A stretch of DNA of 64,000 bases from Triticum aestivum (lineage: Eukaryota > Streptophyta > Magnoliopsida > Poales > Poaceae). Both the position numbers and the translations under genes were made by a program. The notes under the pieces are model-generated. The model saw only the letters and a list, made by a program, of their open reading frames with translations. It was not told the DNA's origin and searched no databases. Shown here one piece after another: positions 45,338 through 57,113 of the stretch (its first letter is position 1; each line of letters starts with the position of its first letter). The stretch lies in contig NC_057796.1 in assembly GCF_018294505.1 (NCBI RefSeq), forward strand, positions 186,582,270 to 186,646,269, given 5' to 3'.

Positions 45338-46265
45338 TGTCGGCATGGAGCCGACGACCTATGGGCTGTGTTGCCCCTTCGCTGGTTTAGGGGTGGCGAC
45401 ACAAAGAGCAAACATAACAAGGAGCACATGATTTTACCCAGGTTCGGGCCGCCAGGAGGCGTAAAACCCTACTCATGCCTTTGGGTGTATTGGTGGTGTT
45501 CAAGCACGAAGTACACGGAGTACTCTCCCCCGACAAGCGGTGGAAAGAGAGCAGCTACATGAATACCTATCCATGAGGGTTGCAAAGGTTCGAACCCCTA
45601 CTAATGTTGCCCTGGCGCTCCTTTTATAGCTCAAGGGGTTACCAAAGTGGCAAAAAGGTCATTACAAGGATGATTAGACTAAAACAGTGCTATCGTACCT
45701 AACTCTGATAGCTAGGACAAAACACATTAAATGCATTGCTATGTGTCATGTGGAGGTTGAATCCCAGCAAGGTTGTCGCGCCGCTTATTCAGCTAGCTCA
45801 TATTAGCGTGACATGCCATCTGGACAGGTGTCAATAAAGGTGATTTACCTCTCCAATAAGCTGGCACTCAAGGGTTACGTCCACCTAAACACCTGCGGGC
45901 TCGACACCTCACTAATTGGCGACCAGCTGATCAGAGAGGCGAAGCGCTGATGTTGGCGGGGATCCTATGCCAAAGGGGCTTGCTGGGTCTTGGCTTGCCA
46001 GCTCGTTCCTGCCGAAATTGGTTGCTCCCGTTAAGATGTTTGTGTCTTGTTCCGATGTTTGGTCTATTTAATGGCCACCTTGATCTCATGAAGAGCGGCT
46101 TCTCTGGTTTAGTTGTATATGAAACTTGGCACTTGATGTGGGAGTTGCAGCGCGCTTCTGCATAAGTCTGGGTGGCAAACACCCATGTTTGTTCCACCGA
46201 TACAAGCCCGCGGGCCTAGAGCATACGTGTCACCGGGCATCGTAGGGGTAGACCCCATAATGCAG
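45338..46265 (-). repeat. Element G: Tat-like LTR, left part
   Basis: It starts TGTCGGCATGGAGCCGACGA. It contains GGTTCGGGCCGCC...GTAAAACCCTACTC (about 45442-45474), a block shared in the same orientation with the H LTR (GGTTCGGGCCACC near 56119). That block places G with Tat-like Gypsy elements and gives its orientation. It is interrupted by element F. Short open frames here are not supported as genes. Confidence 0.6.
46261..46265. other. Probable TSD of element F, left copy (TGCAG)
   Basis: It matches TGCAC at 53642-53646 in four of five bases. Confidence 0.65.
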
Positions 46266-47839
46266 TGATGTCTACTACACAACTTGTTCTTGTAGACTCG
46301 TGTTGGGCCTCCAAGCGTAGAGTTTTGTAGGACAGTAGTAAATTTCCCTCAAGTGGATGCCCTGAGGTTTATCAATCTGTGGGAGGCATAGGATGAAGAT
46401 GGTCTCTCTCAAACAACCTTGCAAAAAAAAGACTCTTGTGTCCCCAACACACCAAATACAATGGTAAATTGTATAGGTGCACTAGTTCGGCGAAGAGATG
46501 TTGATACAAGTGTAGTAATGATAGTAGATATTGATTTTTGTAATAGGAACAATAAAAAACAGCAAGGTAGCAAGTAACAAAAATGAGAACAAACGGTATT
46601 GCAATGCTTGAAAATGAGGCCTAGGGTCCGTACTTTCGCTAGTGCAATCTCTCAACAATGCTAATATAATTGGACCATATAACCATCCCTCAACGTGCCA
46701 TGAAGAATCACCCCAAAGTTCTTATCTAGCGGAGAACATAAGACGAAATTGTTTATAGGGTACGAAACCACCTCAAAGTTATTCTTTTCGATCGATCTTT
46801 TGAGCTATCCCTATAAGTGTCACAAACAACCCTAGAGTTCGTACTGAAATAATACCAAATGATACGCATCAACCAACTCTAATGTCACCTAGATACTCCA
46901 ATGTCACCGCAAATATCTGTGAGTTGACTATACGATATGCATAAAAAAAATTCAGATTCATAATACTCAATCCAACACAAAGAACCTCAAAGAGTGCCCC
47001 AAGATTTCTACAGGAGAAACAAGGACAAAAATGTGCATCAGCCCCTATGCATAATTTACCCCGATACCCCATTGTTACCATGGGTATTCATAGCAAGACA
47101 TACATCAAGTACTCTCAAATCCATAAAAGTATTCAATCTGATAATAAAAAAAATCTCAAAGGGAAAACTCAATTCATCACACCAAGATAGAGAGAGAAAA
47201 CACCATATGATCCAACTATATTAACAAAGCTCGCGATACATCAAGATCGTGCCAAATCAAGAACACGAGAGAGAGAGAGATTAAACACATAGCTACTAGT
47301 AAAAACCCTCAGCCCCGATGGTGGACAACTCCCTCTTCATCATGGTGGCCGCCGGGGTGATGAAGATGGCCATCGATGATGATTTCCCCCTCCGGTAGGG
47401 TGCCGGAACAGGGTCTGGATTTGTTTTTCTTGGCTAAAGAGGCTTGCTGGGGGTGGAACTTCTTATCTAGGTTAACTTTCAGGGGTTTCTGGATATATCT
47501 GATTTTTTGGCGTCGGTTTCACGCGAAGATGGGCCTCAGGGGGCCCACTAACTACCAGGGCGCGCCAGGGGGGTGGCGCGCCATGGTGCCTTGTGGAAGC
47601 AGGGCCCCCCTCAATTGGTTCTTTTCTCTGGTATTTTTCTTTTCTTCCAAAAAAATCGTCATAAAGTTTCGTCCAATTCTGAGATCTTTTATTTCTGCAC
47701 AAAAACAGCACCACGATAGTTCTGCTGAAAACAGCGTCAGTCCAGGTTAGTTCCATTCAAATCATACGAAAACCATATAAAATTGTTGTAAACATGGCAT
47801 GAATACTTCATAAATTATAGATATATTGGAGACGTATCA
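46266..47839 (-). repeat. Element F 3' LTR
   Basis: This 1574-bp LTR pairs with 52119-53641. It is followed by GCATCCCCAAGCTT (47841-47854), the complement of the polypurine tract. Confidence 0.85.
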
Positions 47840-50800
47840 GCATCCCCAAGCTTAATTCCTACTCGTCCTCGAGTAGGTAAATGATAAAAGAAATAATTTA
47901 TGAAGTGTGAATGCTAGCATAGTGCATAAGTTTGTAAATGATAATTTCAATCACTTTCCTAGCATCATAACAACAACTCTTTCTCATAGAACTCATCATG
48001 ATAAAGTAGCAATTGAAAACGGAATTTTTTATGTGGAATGCTACCTATCATATTCATCATATACTCTTTTCTTTTGTATCATGGACATTTGGACTTTAAT
48101 GATTCATAGCAATAGTCTATAATTGGACATGAAGACATCAAGACTCAAGCATACTAACAAGCAATCATGTCTTTCAAAATATCAACGCTAAAGAAAGCTA
48201 TCCCTAGCCCATTATGCCCAATCATTGATCCATTCATGAAACACATTCAAATATTAGCTACATCCACTGCACAAGTATGACAATAGTGTTCCCTAGTTGG
48301 TGCTTTATAAGAGAAGATGGAGACTCAATAAAAATAAAAATTGCATAAAGTAAATAGATAGGCCCTTCGCGGAGGGAAGGAGAGATTTGTAGAGGTGCCA
48401 TAGCTCATAGCTTAAATTGAGAGATAAAATTGTTTTGAGAGGCATGCTTTTCCTGTCAACGAAAAAGACCGAGAATTCCCAATACTTTCCATGCTAGATA
48501 AATCATAGGCAGTTCCCAAACATAAAATAAAGTTTATTCCTTATTCCACCATTCTTTCACAATACATGGCTAGCCATATCTACGTGTGCCTTCCATACCA
48601 ACACTTTCCAAGGAATTTATTATTTGATAACATAAAGTATTGTTTTTCATTTCGGGACTGGGCGCCCCTATTACCGGCACACTCTCATGCAATGACAAGT
48701 GAATAAACATTCATCTAGAGAATAACATACCTAGCAAGGAAAATATCGGCCACCACCTGCCGCTTCATGAGCTGTACGGGCACACAAAAAGGAAATTCAT
48801 TTACAAAATTAGAGTTGGCACATACAAATTTACTTGGAACGACATGGACATACCACATATAGGTAGATATGGTGGACTCATTTGGCACAAATTGGTTTAG
48901 GATTTTGGATGCACAAGAAGTATTCTCTCTTAGTACAAGGAAAGGCTAGCAAATAGATTGAGAAGAAACCAACCAAGAAACAAAAACAATCATAAACAAG
49001 CATTAAACAGAATTAAAACCGAATAATGCACCACAATTAGTATATAACTTCATTGCATAACTCTTGACTTTCGTGCTTGCATAGGGAATAATAAACCTTA
49101 ACACCAATATTCCTACTAAAGCACAATTACTCACCAACATGACTCACATATTATTATCTCCATATAACAAAACGATTGCAAGGAATCAAACTTATCATAT
49201 CCAATGATCTATATGAAAGTTTTTATTATATCCTTCTTGGATATTCATCATATTAGGACCAATTTCATAGCATGTGCAAACTTTCATCACTATTATAAAA
49301 TCTCAAAATAATATAAGTGAAGCATGAGAGTGTTCAACAAACTACTCCAAAAATATATAAGTGAAGATCAAGTGAGTAGTTGAGTACATAGGTAACTATG
49401 TGAGGACTCAATCCAATTAAAAAAAATTCCAGATCTAAGCATTTTATTAAGAAAACAAGCAAAACAAAATAAAATTACTTTCCAAGAATAGCACACATCA
49501 TGTGAAGAAGCAAAAACATAGGCTCAACTAAGGCTAACCGATAATTGTTGATGAAGAAAGGTGGGATGCCTACCGAGGCATCCCCAAGCTTAGATGCTTG
49601 AGACTTCTTGGAATATTATCTTGGGATGACTTGGGCATCCCCAGGCTTGAGATTTTGTGTCTCCTTAATTCCTTTTTGTATAACAGTTTCCCTAAATCTT
49701 AAAAACTTCATCCACACAAAGCTCAACAAGAACTCATGAGATAAGTTAGTATAAATCAATGCAATAACCTTATCATTCTCCACTGTAGAAAATCACTAAA
49801 ATTATTATTTAACATTGCATACTAAATGCCTCGGCATATTTAATACTACTATCCTGAAATAGAATCAAACAAGCAAACATATGCAAACAATGCAAACATA
49901 ACAGCAATCTGTCTAAACAGGACATTCTATAAAGAATGCAAGAAGATTCATATTTCTCTAACTCCAAAAATTCTGAAAAAATACCACACTATAGAAAATT
50001 TGTTGTAGCTTTATTGTGTAAAATTCAAGATTTTATCATGTTCTCACTTTCCAGAAGAATTCAGACAATGATAGAAAACTTTGTGTTTTCAAACAGCAAC
50101 ATGTAGACTTGCAAAATAAGGCTATACTTGACATTTTTATTGAAAAGAAAGATGCAAAAAATTATTATAAATATCAGCAAGAAAATCTCAACGAAAGAAA
50201 ATGACGCTCCAAGCAAAACACATATTATGTGGCGAATAAAAATATAGCTCCAAGTGAGGTTACCGATAGTGTTGAAGACGAAAGAGGGGATGCCTTCTGG
50301 GGCATCCCCAAGCTTAGTTGCTTGGGTCTTCCTTGAATACTACCTTGTGGTGCGTCAGGCATTCCCAAGCTTAGGGTCTTGCCACTCCTTATTCTTATCA
50401 TATCGACATCTCACCCAAAATTGAAAACTTCAATTACACAAAACTTAACGGAACTTCATGAGATAGATTAGTATGATAAAACAAGTCATTCACTTTGGTA
50501 TTATCAAGATAAGATTCATAATTGTTCTCACACAATGCCTATTGTACCTTATCATTTCCACAATTTATATTGAGCAATATAAGCTATAGAAACTAGAATA
50601 CAAGCAAACTATGCATTGAAAAAAGAATCCATCAAAAACAGAACAATCGGTAATGATCTGAACAATGACCATACTTCTGTAACCCCAAAATTATGAACAA
50701 TTAGGACAACGTAGGAAATTTGTATATGAATCATATGTAATAAAATTCAGAATTTTATCACGTTCCTGTGAATTTAAACAATTCTATTACTGGAAGCAAA

Positions 50801-51016
50801 ATTTTCTGTTTTTGCACAAAATCAAGTCAACCATCATCCACATTATCCCAAAGGCTATACTTGGCACTTTATTGAAACAAAAGCCATAAAACATGATTAC
50901 TACAGTATCTCAGTCATGTGAACACTCAAAAACAGTAGGGGTAAATGCTGGGTTTTCTCCCAACAAGCGCTTTTCTTTAATGCCTTTTTAGCTAGGCATG
51001 ATGATTTCAATGATGC
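47840..51016 (-). mobile_element. Element F 3' non-coding internal region
   Basis: This is 3.2 kb of AT-rich sequence without a supported gene. It has repeated GGCATCCCCAAGCTTAG-like motifs (about 49577 and 50302) that resemble spare polypurine tracts, ATAAGTGAAG repeats (49311-49366) and a GCATCCCC(A)GGCTT variant (49636). Confidence 0.6.
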
Positions 51017-52060
51017 TCATATAAAAGATAGGAATTGAAATATAAAGAGAGCATCATGAAGCATATGAATAGCACATTTAGGCCTAACCCACTTCCTATG
51101 CATAGGGATTTTGTGAGCAAATAATTCATGGGAACAACAATCAACTAGCAAAGGAAGGCAAATCATACATAACTTCAAAACTTTCAACATAAAGAGAGGA
51201 AACTTGATATTATTGAGATATGTAAAATCATATGTGCCTCTCTCATAATAATTTTCAATAGCATCATGAATGAATTCAACAATGTAGCTATCACATAAAG
51301 CATTCTTTTCATGATCTACAAGCATAGAAAATTTATTAATCTCCACATAAGCAAATTTCTTCTCATGAATAATAGTAGGAGCAAACTCAGCAAAATAACT
51401 ATCATGAGATACTTGATTTAGATAATCAATTTAAGCAATAAAATGATGATGACAAGTTTCATGGCTATCATTATTCTTTATATCATAAGTGTCATCACAA
51501 TAATCATCATAGATAGTAAATTTGTTGTCATAATCAATTGAAACCTCTTCCAAAATAGTGGATTCATCATTAAATAAAGTCATGACCTCTCCAAATCCAC
51601 TTTCATAATTATTATAATAAGATTCAACACCCTCCAAAATAGCGGGATCATGACCTAGAGTTGACACTCTTCCAAACCCACTTTCATCAATATAATCATC
51701 ATAAATAGGAGGCATGCTATCATCATAGTAAATATTCTCATCAAAACTTGGGGGGCTAAAAATATCATCTTCATCAAACATAGCATCCCCAAGCTTACGG
51801 CTTTGCATATCACTAGCATCATAGATATTCAAAGAATTCATACTAGCAACATTGCAATCATGCTCATCATTCAAAGATATTATGCCAAACATTTTATTGA
51901 ATTCTTCTTCTATCAATAGAGCACAATTTTGCTTTCTATCATTTTCAAGAAAGACATGATAAAGACGAATAATATGAGAAAACCTCAATTCCATTTTTTG
52001 TAGTTTTCTTTTATAAACCAAACTAGTGATAAAACAAGAAACTAAAAGATTCAATTGCAA
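51017..52060 (-). pseudogene. Element F protein of unknown function, one stop
   Basis: This is one frame of about 348 codons from 52060 to 51017, broken by a TAA at 51431-51433. The N-terminus (MELRFSHIIRLYHVFLENDR) is followed by a long acidic, Tyr- and Asp-rich region (YDDSMPPIYDDYIDESGFG). The C-terminal part reads ENYYERGTYDF and HELFAHKIPMHRKWVRPK. The C-terminal motifs match those of the element C protein, so the two are distant relatives. There is no recognised domain. A capsid-like role supplied by the non-autonomous element itself is an open possibility. Confidence 0.6.
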
Positions 52061-52090
52061 GACCTAAAGATATACCTTCAAGCACCCACC

Positions 52091-52108
52091 TCCCTGGCAA
52101 CGGCGCTA
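52091..52108 (-). other. Element F primer-binding site (tRNA-Asp-like)
   Basis: The minus strand reads TAGCGCCGTTGCCAGGGA, 10 bp inside the 5' LTR. It is two substitutions from the tRNA-Asp complement. Confidence 0.75.
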
Positions 52109-52118
52109 GAAAAGAGCT

Positions 52119-53641
52119 TGATGTCTACTACACAACTTGTTCTTGTAGACTCGTGTTGGGCCTCCAAGCGCAGAGTTCTGTAGGACAGTAGCAAATTTCC
52201 CTCAAGTGGATGACCTAAGGTTTATCAATCTCTGGGAGGCATAGGATGAAGATGGTCTCTCTCAAACAACCATGCAGCCAAATAATAAAAAGTCTCTTGT
52301 GTCCCCAACACACCAAATACAATGGTAAATTGTATAGGTGCACTAGTTCGGTGAAGAGATGTTGATACAAGTGTAGTAATGATAGTACATATTGATTTTT
52401 GTAATAGGAACAATAAAAAGGAGCAAGGCAGCAAGTCACAAAAATGAGCACAAACGGTATTGCAACGCTTGAAAATGAGGCCTAGGGTCCGTACTTTCGC
52501 TAGTGCAATCTCTCAACAATGCTAATATAATTGGATCATATAACCATCCCTCAACGTGCCATGAAGAATCACTCCAAAGTTCTTATCTAACAGAGAACAT
52601 AGAAGAAATTGTTTGTAGGGTACGAAACCACCTCCAAGTTTTTCTTTTTGATCAATCTTTTGAGCTATCCCTATAAGTGTCACAAATAGCCCTAGAGTTC
52701 GTACTAAAATAACACCAAATGATACACATCAACCAACTCTAATGTCACCTACATACTCCAATGTCACCGCGAGTATCTGTGAGTTGATTATATGATATGT
52801 GTCAAAAAAATTAGATTCATAATACTCAATCCAACACGAAGAACCTCAAAGAGTGCCTCAAGATTTCTACCGGAGAAACAAGGACGAAAACGTGCATCAA
52901 CCCCTATGCATAGATTACCCCAATGTCACCTCGGGAATCCGCGAGTTGAGTGCCTAAACATATATCATGTCAATCAATATGATACCCCATTGTCACCGCG
53001 GGTATTCATAGCAAGACATACGTCAAGTGCCCTCATAAGAGTATTCACTCCGATAATAACGAAATCTCAAAGGGAAAACTCAATTCATCACAAATCAAGA
53101 ACACGAGAGAGAGAGAGATTAAACACATAGCTACTGGTACAAACCCTCAGCCCTAAGGGTGAATTCCTCCCTCCTCATTATGGTGACCGTCGGGATGATG
53201 AAGTTGGCCACCGGTGATGATTTCCCCCTCCGGCAGGGTGCCGGAACAGGGTCTAGATTGGTTTTTCATGGCTATAGAGGCTTGCGGCGGCGGAACTTCT
53301 GATCTAGGTTAACTTTCGGGGGTTTATGAATATATATGATTTTTAGGCATCGGTTTCATGCGAAGATGAGCCTCAGGCGGGCCACTACCCACCAGGGCGC
53401 TAGGCGGTGGCGCGCCCTAGTTCCTAGTGGGAAGCAGGGGGCCCATCCAGTGGTTCTTTGCTCCGGTATTTTTCATTTCTTCCAAAATATCGTCAAAAAG
53501 TTTTGTCCAATATCACTGTAGTTCTGCTGAAAACAACATCAGTCCGGGTTAGTTCCATTCAAATCATACCAAAACCGTATAAAATTGTTGTAAACATGGC
53601 ATGAATACTTCATAAATTATAAATACGTTGGAGACGTATCA
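52119..53641 (-). repeat. Element F 5' LTR
   Basis: This 1523-bp LTR is very similar to 46266-47839. It ends at 53641 followed by TGCAC. Confidence 0.85.
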
Positions 53642-53803
53642 TGCACAGGCGCACACATCGATCTTGCCGGGAACAATGTCGTGCCTTGAGATCTTCTTTG
53701 CTTCTTCGTTAATTTGGACCTGGGTCAGCCGCTAGCTTCACCTTGATATATTCGGCTTTTGGATAACGTGCACTGTTCACGTCAAAGATCAGGGGTGCCG
53801 ACA
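53642..53803 (-). repeat. Element G LTR, right part
   Basis: It continues G after F and ends TGCCGACA, the inverted complement of the LTR start TGTCGGCA. Together the two G pieces make an LTR of about 1.09 kb. The flanks (CGCTC at 45333-45337 and CCCAT after 53803) do not match, so G is not a simple solo LTR. It is more likely a 3' LTR with internal sequence to its right. Confidence 0.5.
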
Positions 53804-54155
53804 CCCATAGGATGCCTTTAGGCTGGGGTAACTGCGAATTTACCTTTAGTTCACCCACCACTACTGTCGCTTCCACCGCGCGTCGCATGCATTGCGCGGG
53901 GTTGGTGGTGGATGAGCGGTGCTCGGGAACGTGCGCCTTGGCAGGAGATGCAGCACCACGGATTGGTGCAGTGGGATGGTTGATGAAGCAAGACGCCAGC
54001 CAGGGATGCAGAGAGACGGATTGGTGGATAGTGGCGGTTGCTCTAGAGCAGTGGAGAGCCAGCCTCCCTCGCCTCCGCTATAAAAGGAGGTGTGTGAGGG
54101 TAGCGATGCTCATCCCCCTCCTCCTTCTTCTCCTTTCTTGCTTCTGTTTTCTATC
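53804..54155 (+). promoter_or_regulatory. Promoter and leader of the B3-domain gene unit
   Basis: This is GC-rich sequence with TATAAAAGG at about 54079-54087, some 75 bp upstream of the ATG at 54156. A pyrimidine-rich leader (CCCCCTCCTCCTTCTTCTCC) follows. No ORF longer than chance is seen upstream of the TATA box. Confidence 0.5.
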
Positions 54156-54817
54156 ATGGCGAGAGGAAGAGGCCGGGCTCATGCTCCGGCTGCGGCGGTG
54201 AGAGCTTCTCCTCGACACCATGCCTCGGCTTCAGCTGCAGCTGTTGAGGCCGGTTCGAGTGCACGGGGCGGAGCGACGGGGCGAGGTCGGGGTCGACGCG
54301 GCGCTCGCGCTCAAGGTAGACGGAGCGGCACGCTCGTCATTTCTCCTCCACTGCTCCACCCCTGGTAGAAGGCCATGCGGGGGACACGGCGCTTGAGTTC
54401 ATCATCAAGCTGTGCGATCCTCCCCGTAGTCGCCTGCAGCTTCCTTGTCCTTTTGCCAAGGTGATGGAGATCGACCAGCCCCTTGGACTATGACTGCGCA
54501 TGAGCGGCTGCTGCAATGGCGCCGTGTGGGTGAATGTTGAGTTTCCCACGCCCCACATCATGCTCCTTAGGCGTGGGTGGAAAACCTTCGCCCGCGCCCA
54601 CTACCTTGCGGAGAGGCATGTCCTTCACTTCAATTTGGTGGAGTCTGACATGCTCTCCATCAAGGTCTTCGAGCGTTCAGGCGCTCGTCTCGGGTGGTGT
54701 GTAGAAAGCTCGAGCAACGACGAAAGCTCCTCCTTGAGCGATAGGGACGAGGAGGACACGGATGATGGAGAGTCCCCAGCCGTGAAGTCCGAAGATGGCG
54801 ACTCGGAATCCATCTGA
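54156..54817 (+). pseudogene. B3 DNA-binding-domain protein, broken, probably carried by a retrotransposon
   Basis: From the ATG at 54156 (MARGRGRAHAPAAAVRASPR) runs an Arg/Ala/Gly-rich basic N-terminus of about 60 residues. A frameshift near 54325-54340 leads into a plant B3 domain: LEFIIKLCDPPRSRLQLP, FAKVMEIDQPLGL, a TGA at 54491-54493, then GCCNGAVWVNVEF, LLRRGWKTFARAHYLAERH and DMLSIKVFERSGARLG. The pattern GW..FA..H.L.....L.F.L plus a terminal xKVF is the B3 signature. The end is a Ser/Asp/Glu tail (SSSNDESSSLSDRDEEDTDD) with its stop at 54815-54817. B3 proteins bind DNA. With a stop and a frameshift this copy is a pseudogene. Similar proteins are, as I recall, annotated many times in wheat, which suggests amplification by a mobile element. 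Confidence 0.7.
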
Positions 54818-55966
54818 ACATCAGTGTCACCATCATCACAAGCTGGGCACCGGCAGCACCACCATCTGTAGCTTGACCTCGGCAGAGCGATTTGCCGGGG
54901 GTGCTTAGTCTGGACTCCACCGCCACCTCCAGCTGGACTCCGACAGGCTAGTGGACTCTGGCTTCGTCTTCCTTCTGGTGTCCCTGTCAAGCCGCATCCC
55001 TCCAGTCCTAGCGGGGGTGACCAGGGCATCGCCTAGTCGCTCCCTCCGTCCATGGCTTCATCTTCCCTACCGAGGAGGTGCTCTCCCGATCTTCTCGGGC
55101 TACGTCCCTCTCGTCCTGGCGGAGGTGAACAGGGTGTCGCCCAGGCACTCCTTTTGCCCTCCTTGCTCTCTATGTAAACCCTAGGAGGAGAGGGACAAGA
55201 AAGACATTACAGAGCACTTTTCTCTTTTGGTCAAAAAATGTAGGCACTTGCCGTGTTTGAATAAAGTTTAAGTATTTCCCAATCCATGTTAGCACTTGTA
55301 TGATCTGTACTTGTTGTTTCACACAATTAAAAGAAAAACTTACCGGGAACTTGTACATGCTTTTGATATTTTCAAGGGCCTGCCCTCAGCGCTCTTCCAC
55401 AAGCAAGGTTTCCGGCAAGCCTCTTGCTGGCCCTCAACACAACTACAACTAATATTCGTCGAGTAGACTCAAAGTAATTTAGGAGCGTGAATAGAGGCCG
55501 GTCCCTTACTGGTATTTTCCAGATGCAGCTGCAACTGATCCTGTCGAGTGGACTCGAGGCAAGGATAGGAGCGTGAATGATAGAAGCGGCAAGGTTTCCT
55601 CGCTGCAAGTAGCCGTAACATGGAATGACGGGAAATTTTAAATGAAACAAACTTATCTTTCTTTGTTGTACTTCTTATCACTTAGATAAGCAAGGGCTGC
55701 CGTAGGACCAAATGAACGAGTCCACTTCCATCTTCCCTCGAGAAAGTTGTTGGCGAGGGACCCTTCTGCCTTTATCAGAAAAACAAAGAGAGAAGGTAGC
55801 ACGAAGCCTTTAGCAACATGTTAGTCATTTTATCTGAAGCCAGTGTAATCATATCAAAATCATGCTTAAGCAAGTAAGAAAACCTGCATGCAAGTTTTTA
55901 TAAACACTTGGTTTTATTCAGCTCTGCATAGGGTCTGTGCCCGGCTTTGTACAAAGGGTTACAAGT
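54818..55966. other. 3' part of the B3 unit and unassigned sequence up to LTR H
   Basis: AATAAA at 55260-55265 on the plus strand is a suitable polyadenylation signal for the B3 unit, which would then be about 1.2 kb long. Beyond it are two related blocks (GAGTAGACTCAAAG..TAGGAGCGTGAAT at about 55460-55493 and GAGTGGACTCGAGG..TAGGAGCGTGAAT at about 55546-55580). The rest is sequence I cannot assign; it may be internal sequence of G. No other gene is supported. Confidence 0.4.
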
Positions 55967-56831
55967 TGTCGGATTTCGGGTTCCGGCAAAACCCCTGAGG
56001 TTCGAACACTAGGGTGCGCACGAAGATCTCTCCCTACCTAATCACGCCCTCAGCCTCACCGCGATCTCAAAGCTTAGCTCGACGAACTCGCAACACAAGA
56101 GACACAAGATTTATACTGGTTCGGGCCACCGTTCTGGTGTAATACCCTACTCCAGTGTGGTGTGGTGGATTGCCTCTTGGGCTGAGGATGAACAGTACAA
56201 GGGAAGAGCAACCTCCTGAGGAGAGGTGCTCTTGTGCTCGGTGGACTTGTGTGGATGAGGATGATCTGAGTCAGTTCAGAATCAGTTGCCTCCCACTGGG
56301 GTGGCTAGTCCTATTTATAGGGGCCTGGTCCTCTCCCCAAATATTGAGCGGGAAGGGAGCCAACAACGGCCAAATTTGAAGGGAGACAACTAGTACAAGC
56401 TATCCTGACTAAAGGTGGTCTTTGCCTGCCAAAGGCTCTGGTGGTGACGCCATCTTGGGCTCCACGGTGACCTTCGTCTTGCCGTCCTGCTGGTCTTGGT
56501 CTCGTTGCACTGATATGGAAACCTTTCCCTGACGCCTCGGGACTCCTCGCCTGTGCTTGCCCCTTTGGCACCAAAGAGGAAACGAGGACACTGCGCGCAC
56601 TGTCGCCCACCTGGCTCCAGTCGTCATGGCTTGCATCACAGGAACCTTGCGAGGTGTCCCTTGCCTTGATCTCTCCGCCCCTCGCGAGCCAGCCTGGTGA
56701 GGTCGCTCCCGAGGAGGTCTTGTGTCGTCCACCTCGCGAGGGTCTTGAGTGTTTGCTGGTGAAGATGGGCCAGTCACGCCGTGGGCCGCAGGCAGGCAAG
56801 TCTGGGGACCCCTGTTCCCAGGACGCCAACA
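55967..56831 (-). repeat. Element H: Tat-like Gypsy 3' LTR
   Basis: This 865-bp candidate LTR is bounded by TGTCGGATTTCGGGTTCC on the left and GACGCCAACA on the right (TG...CA). It is preceded on the minus strand by the integrase end and a short spacer. The GGTTCGGGCCACC block near 56119 is shared with G. The second LTR is absent, so boundaries are inferred from termini and context. Confidence 0.65.
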
Positions 56832-56896
56832 CAAGTCTCGGAGACTATGCTTGTACAAAATGGATTGCCGGGGCAAGGCCCGACGATCGCAACTTA

Positions 56897-57113
56897 TCAG
56901 TAGAACTTGCGAAGATTCTCAATATTCCATGAGCTTTGCACATGAAGGCCCTCTTCGGCCTCCAGATGGACTGCGCCAGGTCTGGTGACTTGTACTACCC
57001 GATAAGGGCCTTCCCACTTAGGTGTCAACTTGTTTGTACCCTTGGCGGACTGGACACACCGAAGGATAAGGTCACCTTCCTCAAGGCTCCGGGCATGAAC
57101 CTTGCGGCTATGA
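56897..57113 (-). pseudogene. pol: Element H integrase C-terminus, truncated
   Basis: The minus strand reads SRKVHARSLEEGDLILR, then TNKLTPKWEGPYRVVQVTRP and SSWNIENLRKFY, ending at the stop 56899-56897. This is the GPY/F-containing tail of a Tat-like Gypsy integrase. It is cut at about 57113, where Caspar-like CACTA sequence begins. The rest of the element is gone. Confidence 0.75.

Larger units (their letters stand above)
46266..53641 (-). mobile_element. Element F: complete non-autonomous LTR retrotransposon
   Basis: The LTRs 46266-47839 and 52119-53641 start TGATGTCTACTAC and end GACGTATCA. The element is 7376 bp with a tRNA-Asp-like PBS. The single coding region (51017-52060, minus strand) encodes a protein of unknown function; no enzymes are present. 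LTR style, PBS and polypurine tract fit an Athila-like parent (possibly WHAM-type, from memory). Confidence 0.85.

Noticed and set aside
45338..53803. G as a solo LTR
   Set aside because: Flanking pentamers CGCTC and CCCAT do not match, and element E does not resume on the right side.
54951..55184. 77-codon ORF downstream of the B3 unit
   Set aside because: It lies in the presumed 3' untranslated region and consists of two imperfect repeats (CGTCCCTCTCG-like) with no domain.
56311..56876. Overlapping 173- and 155-codon minus-strand ORFs
   Set aside because: They lie inside the H LTR, overlap each other in different frames, and have no recognisable domain.
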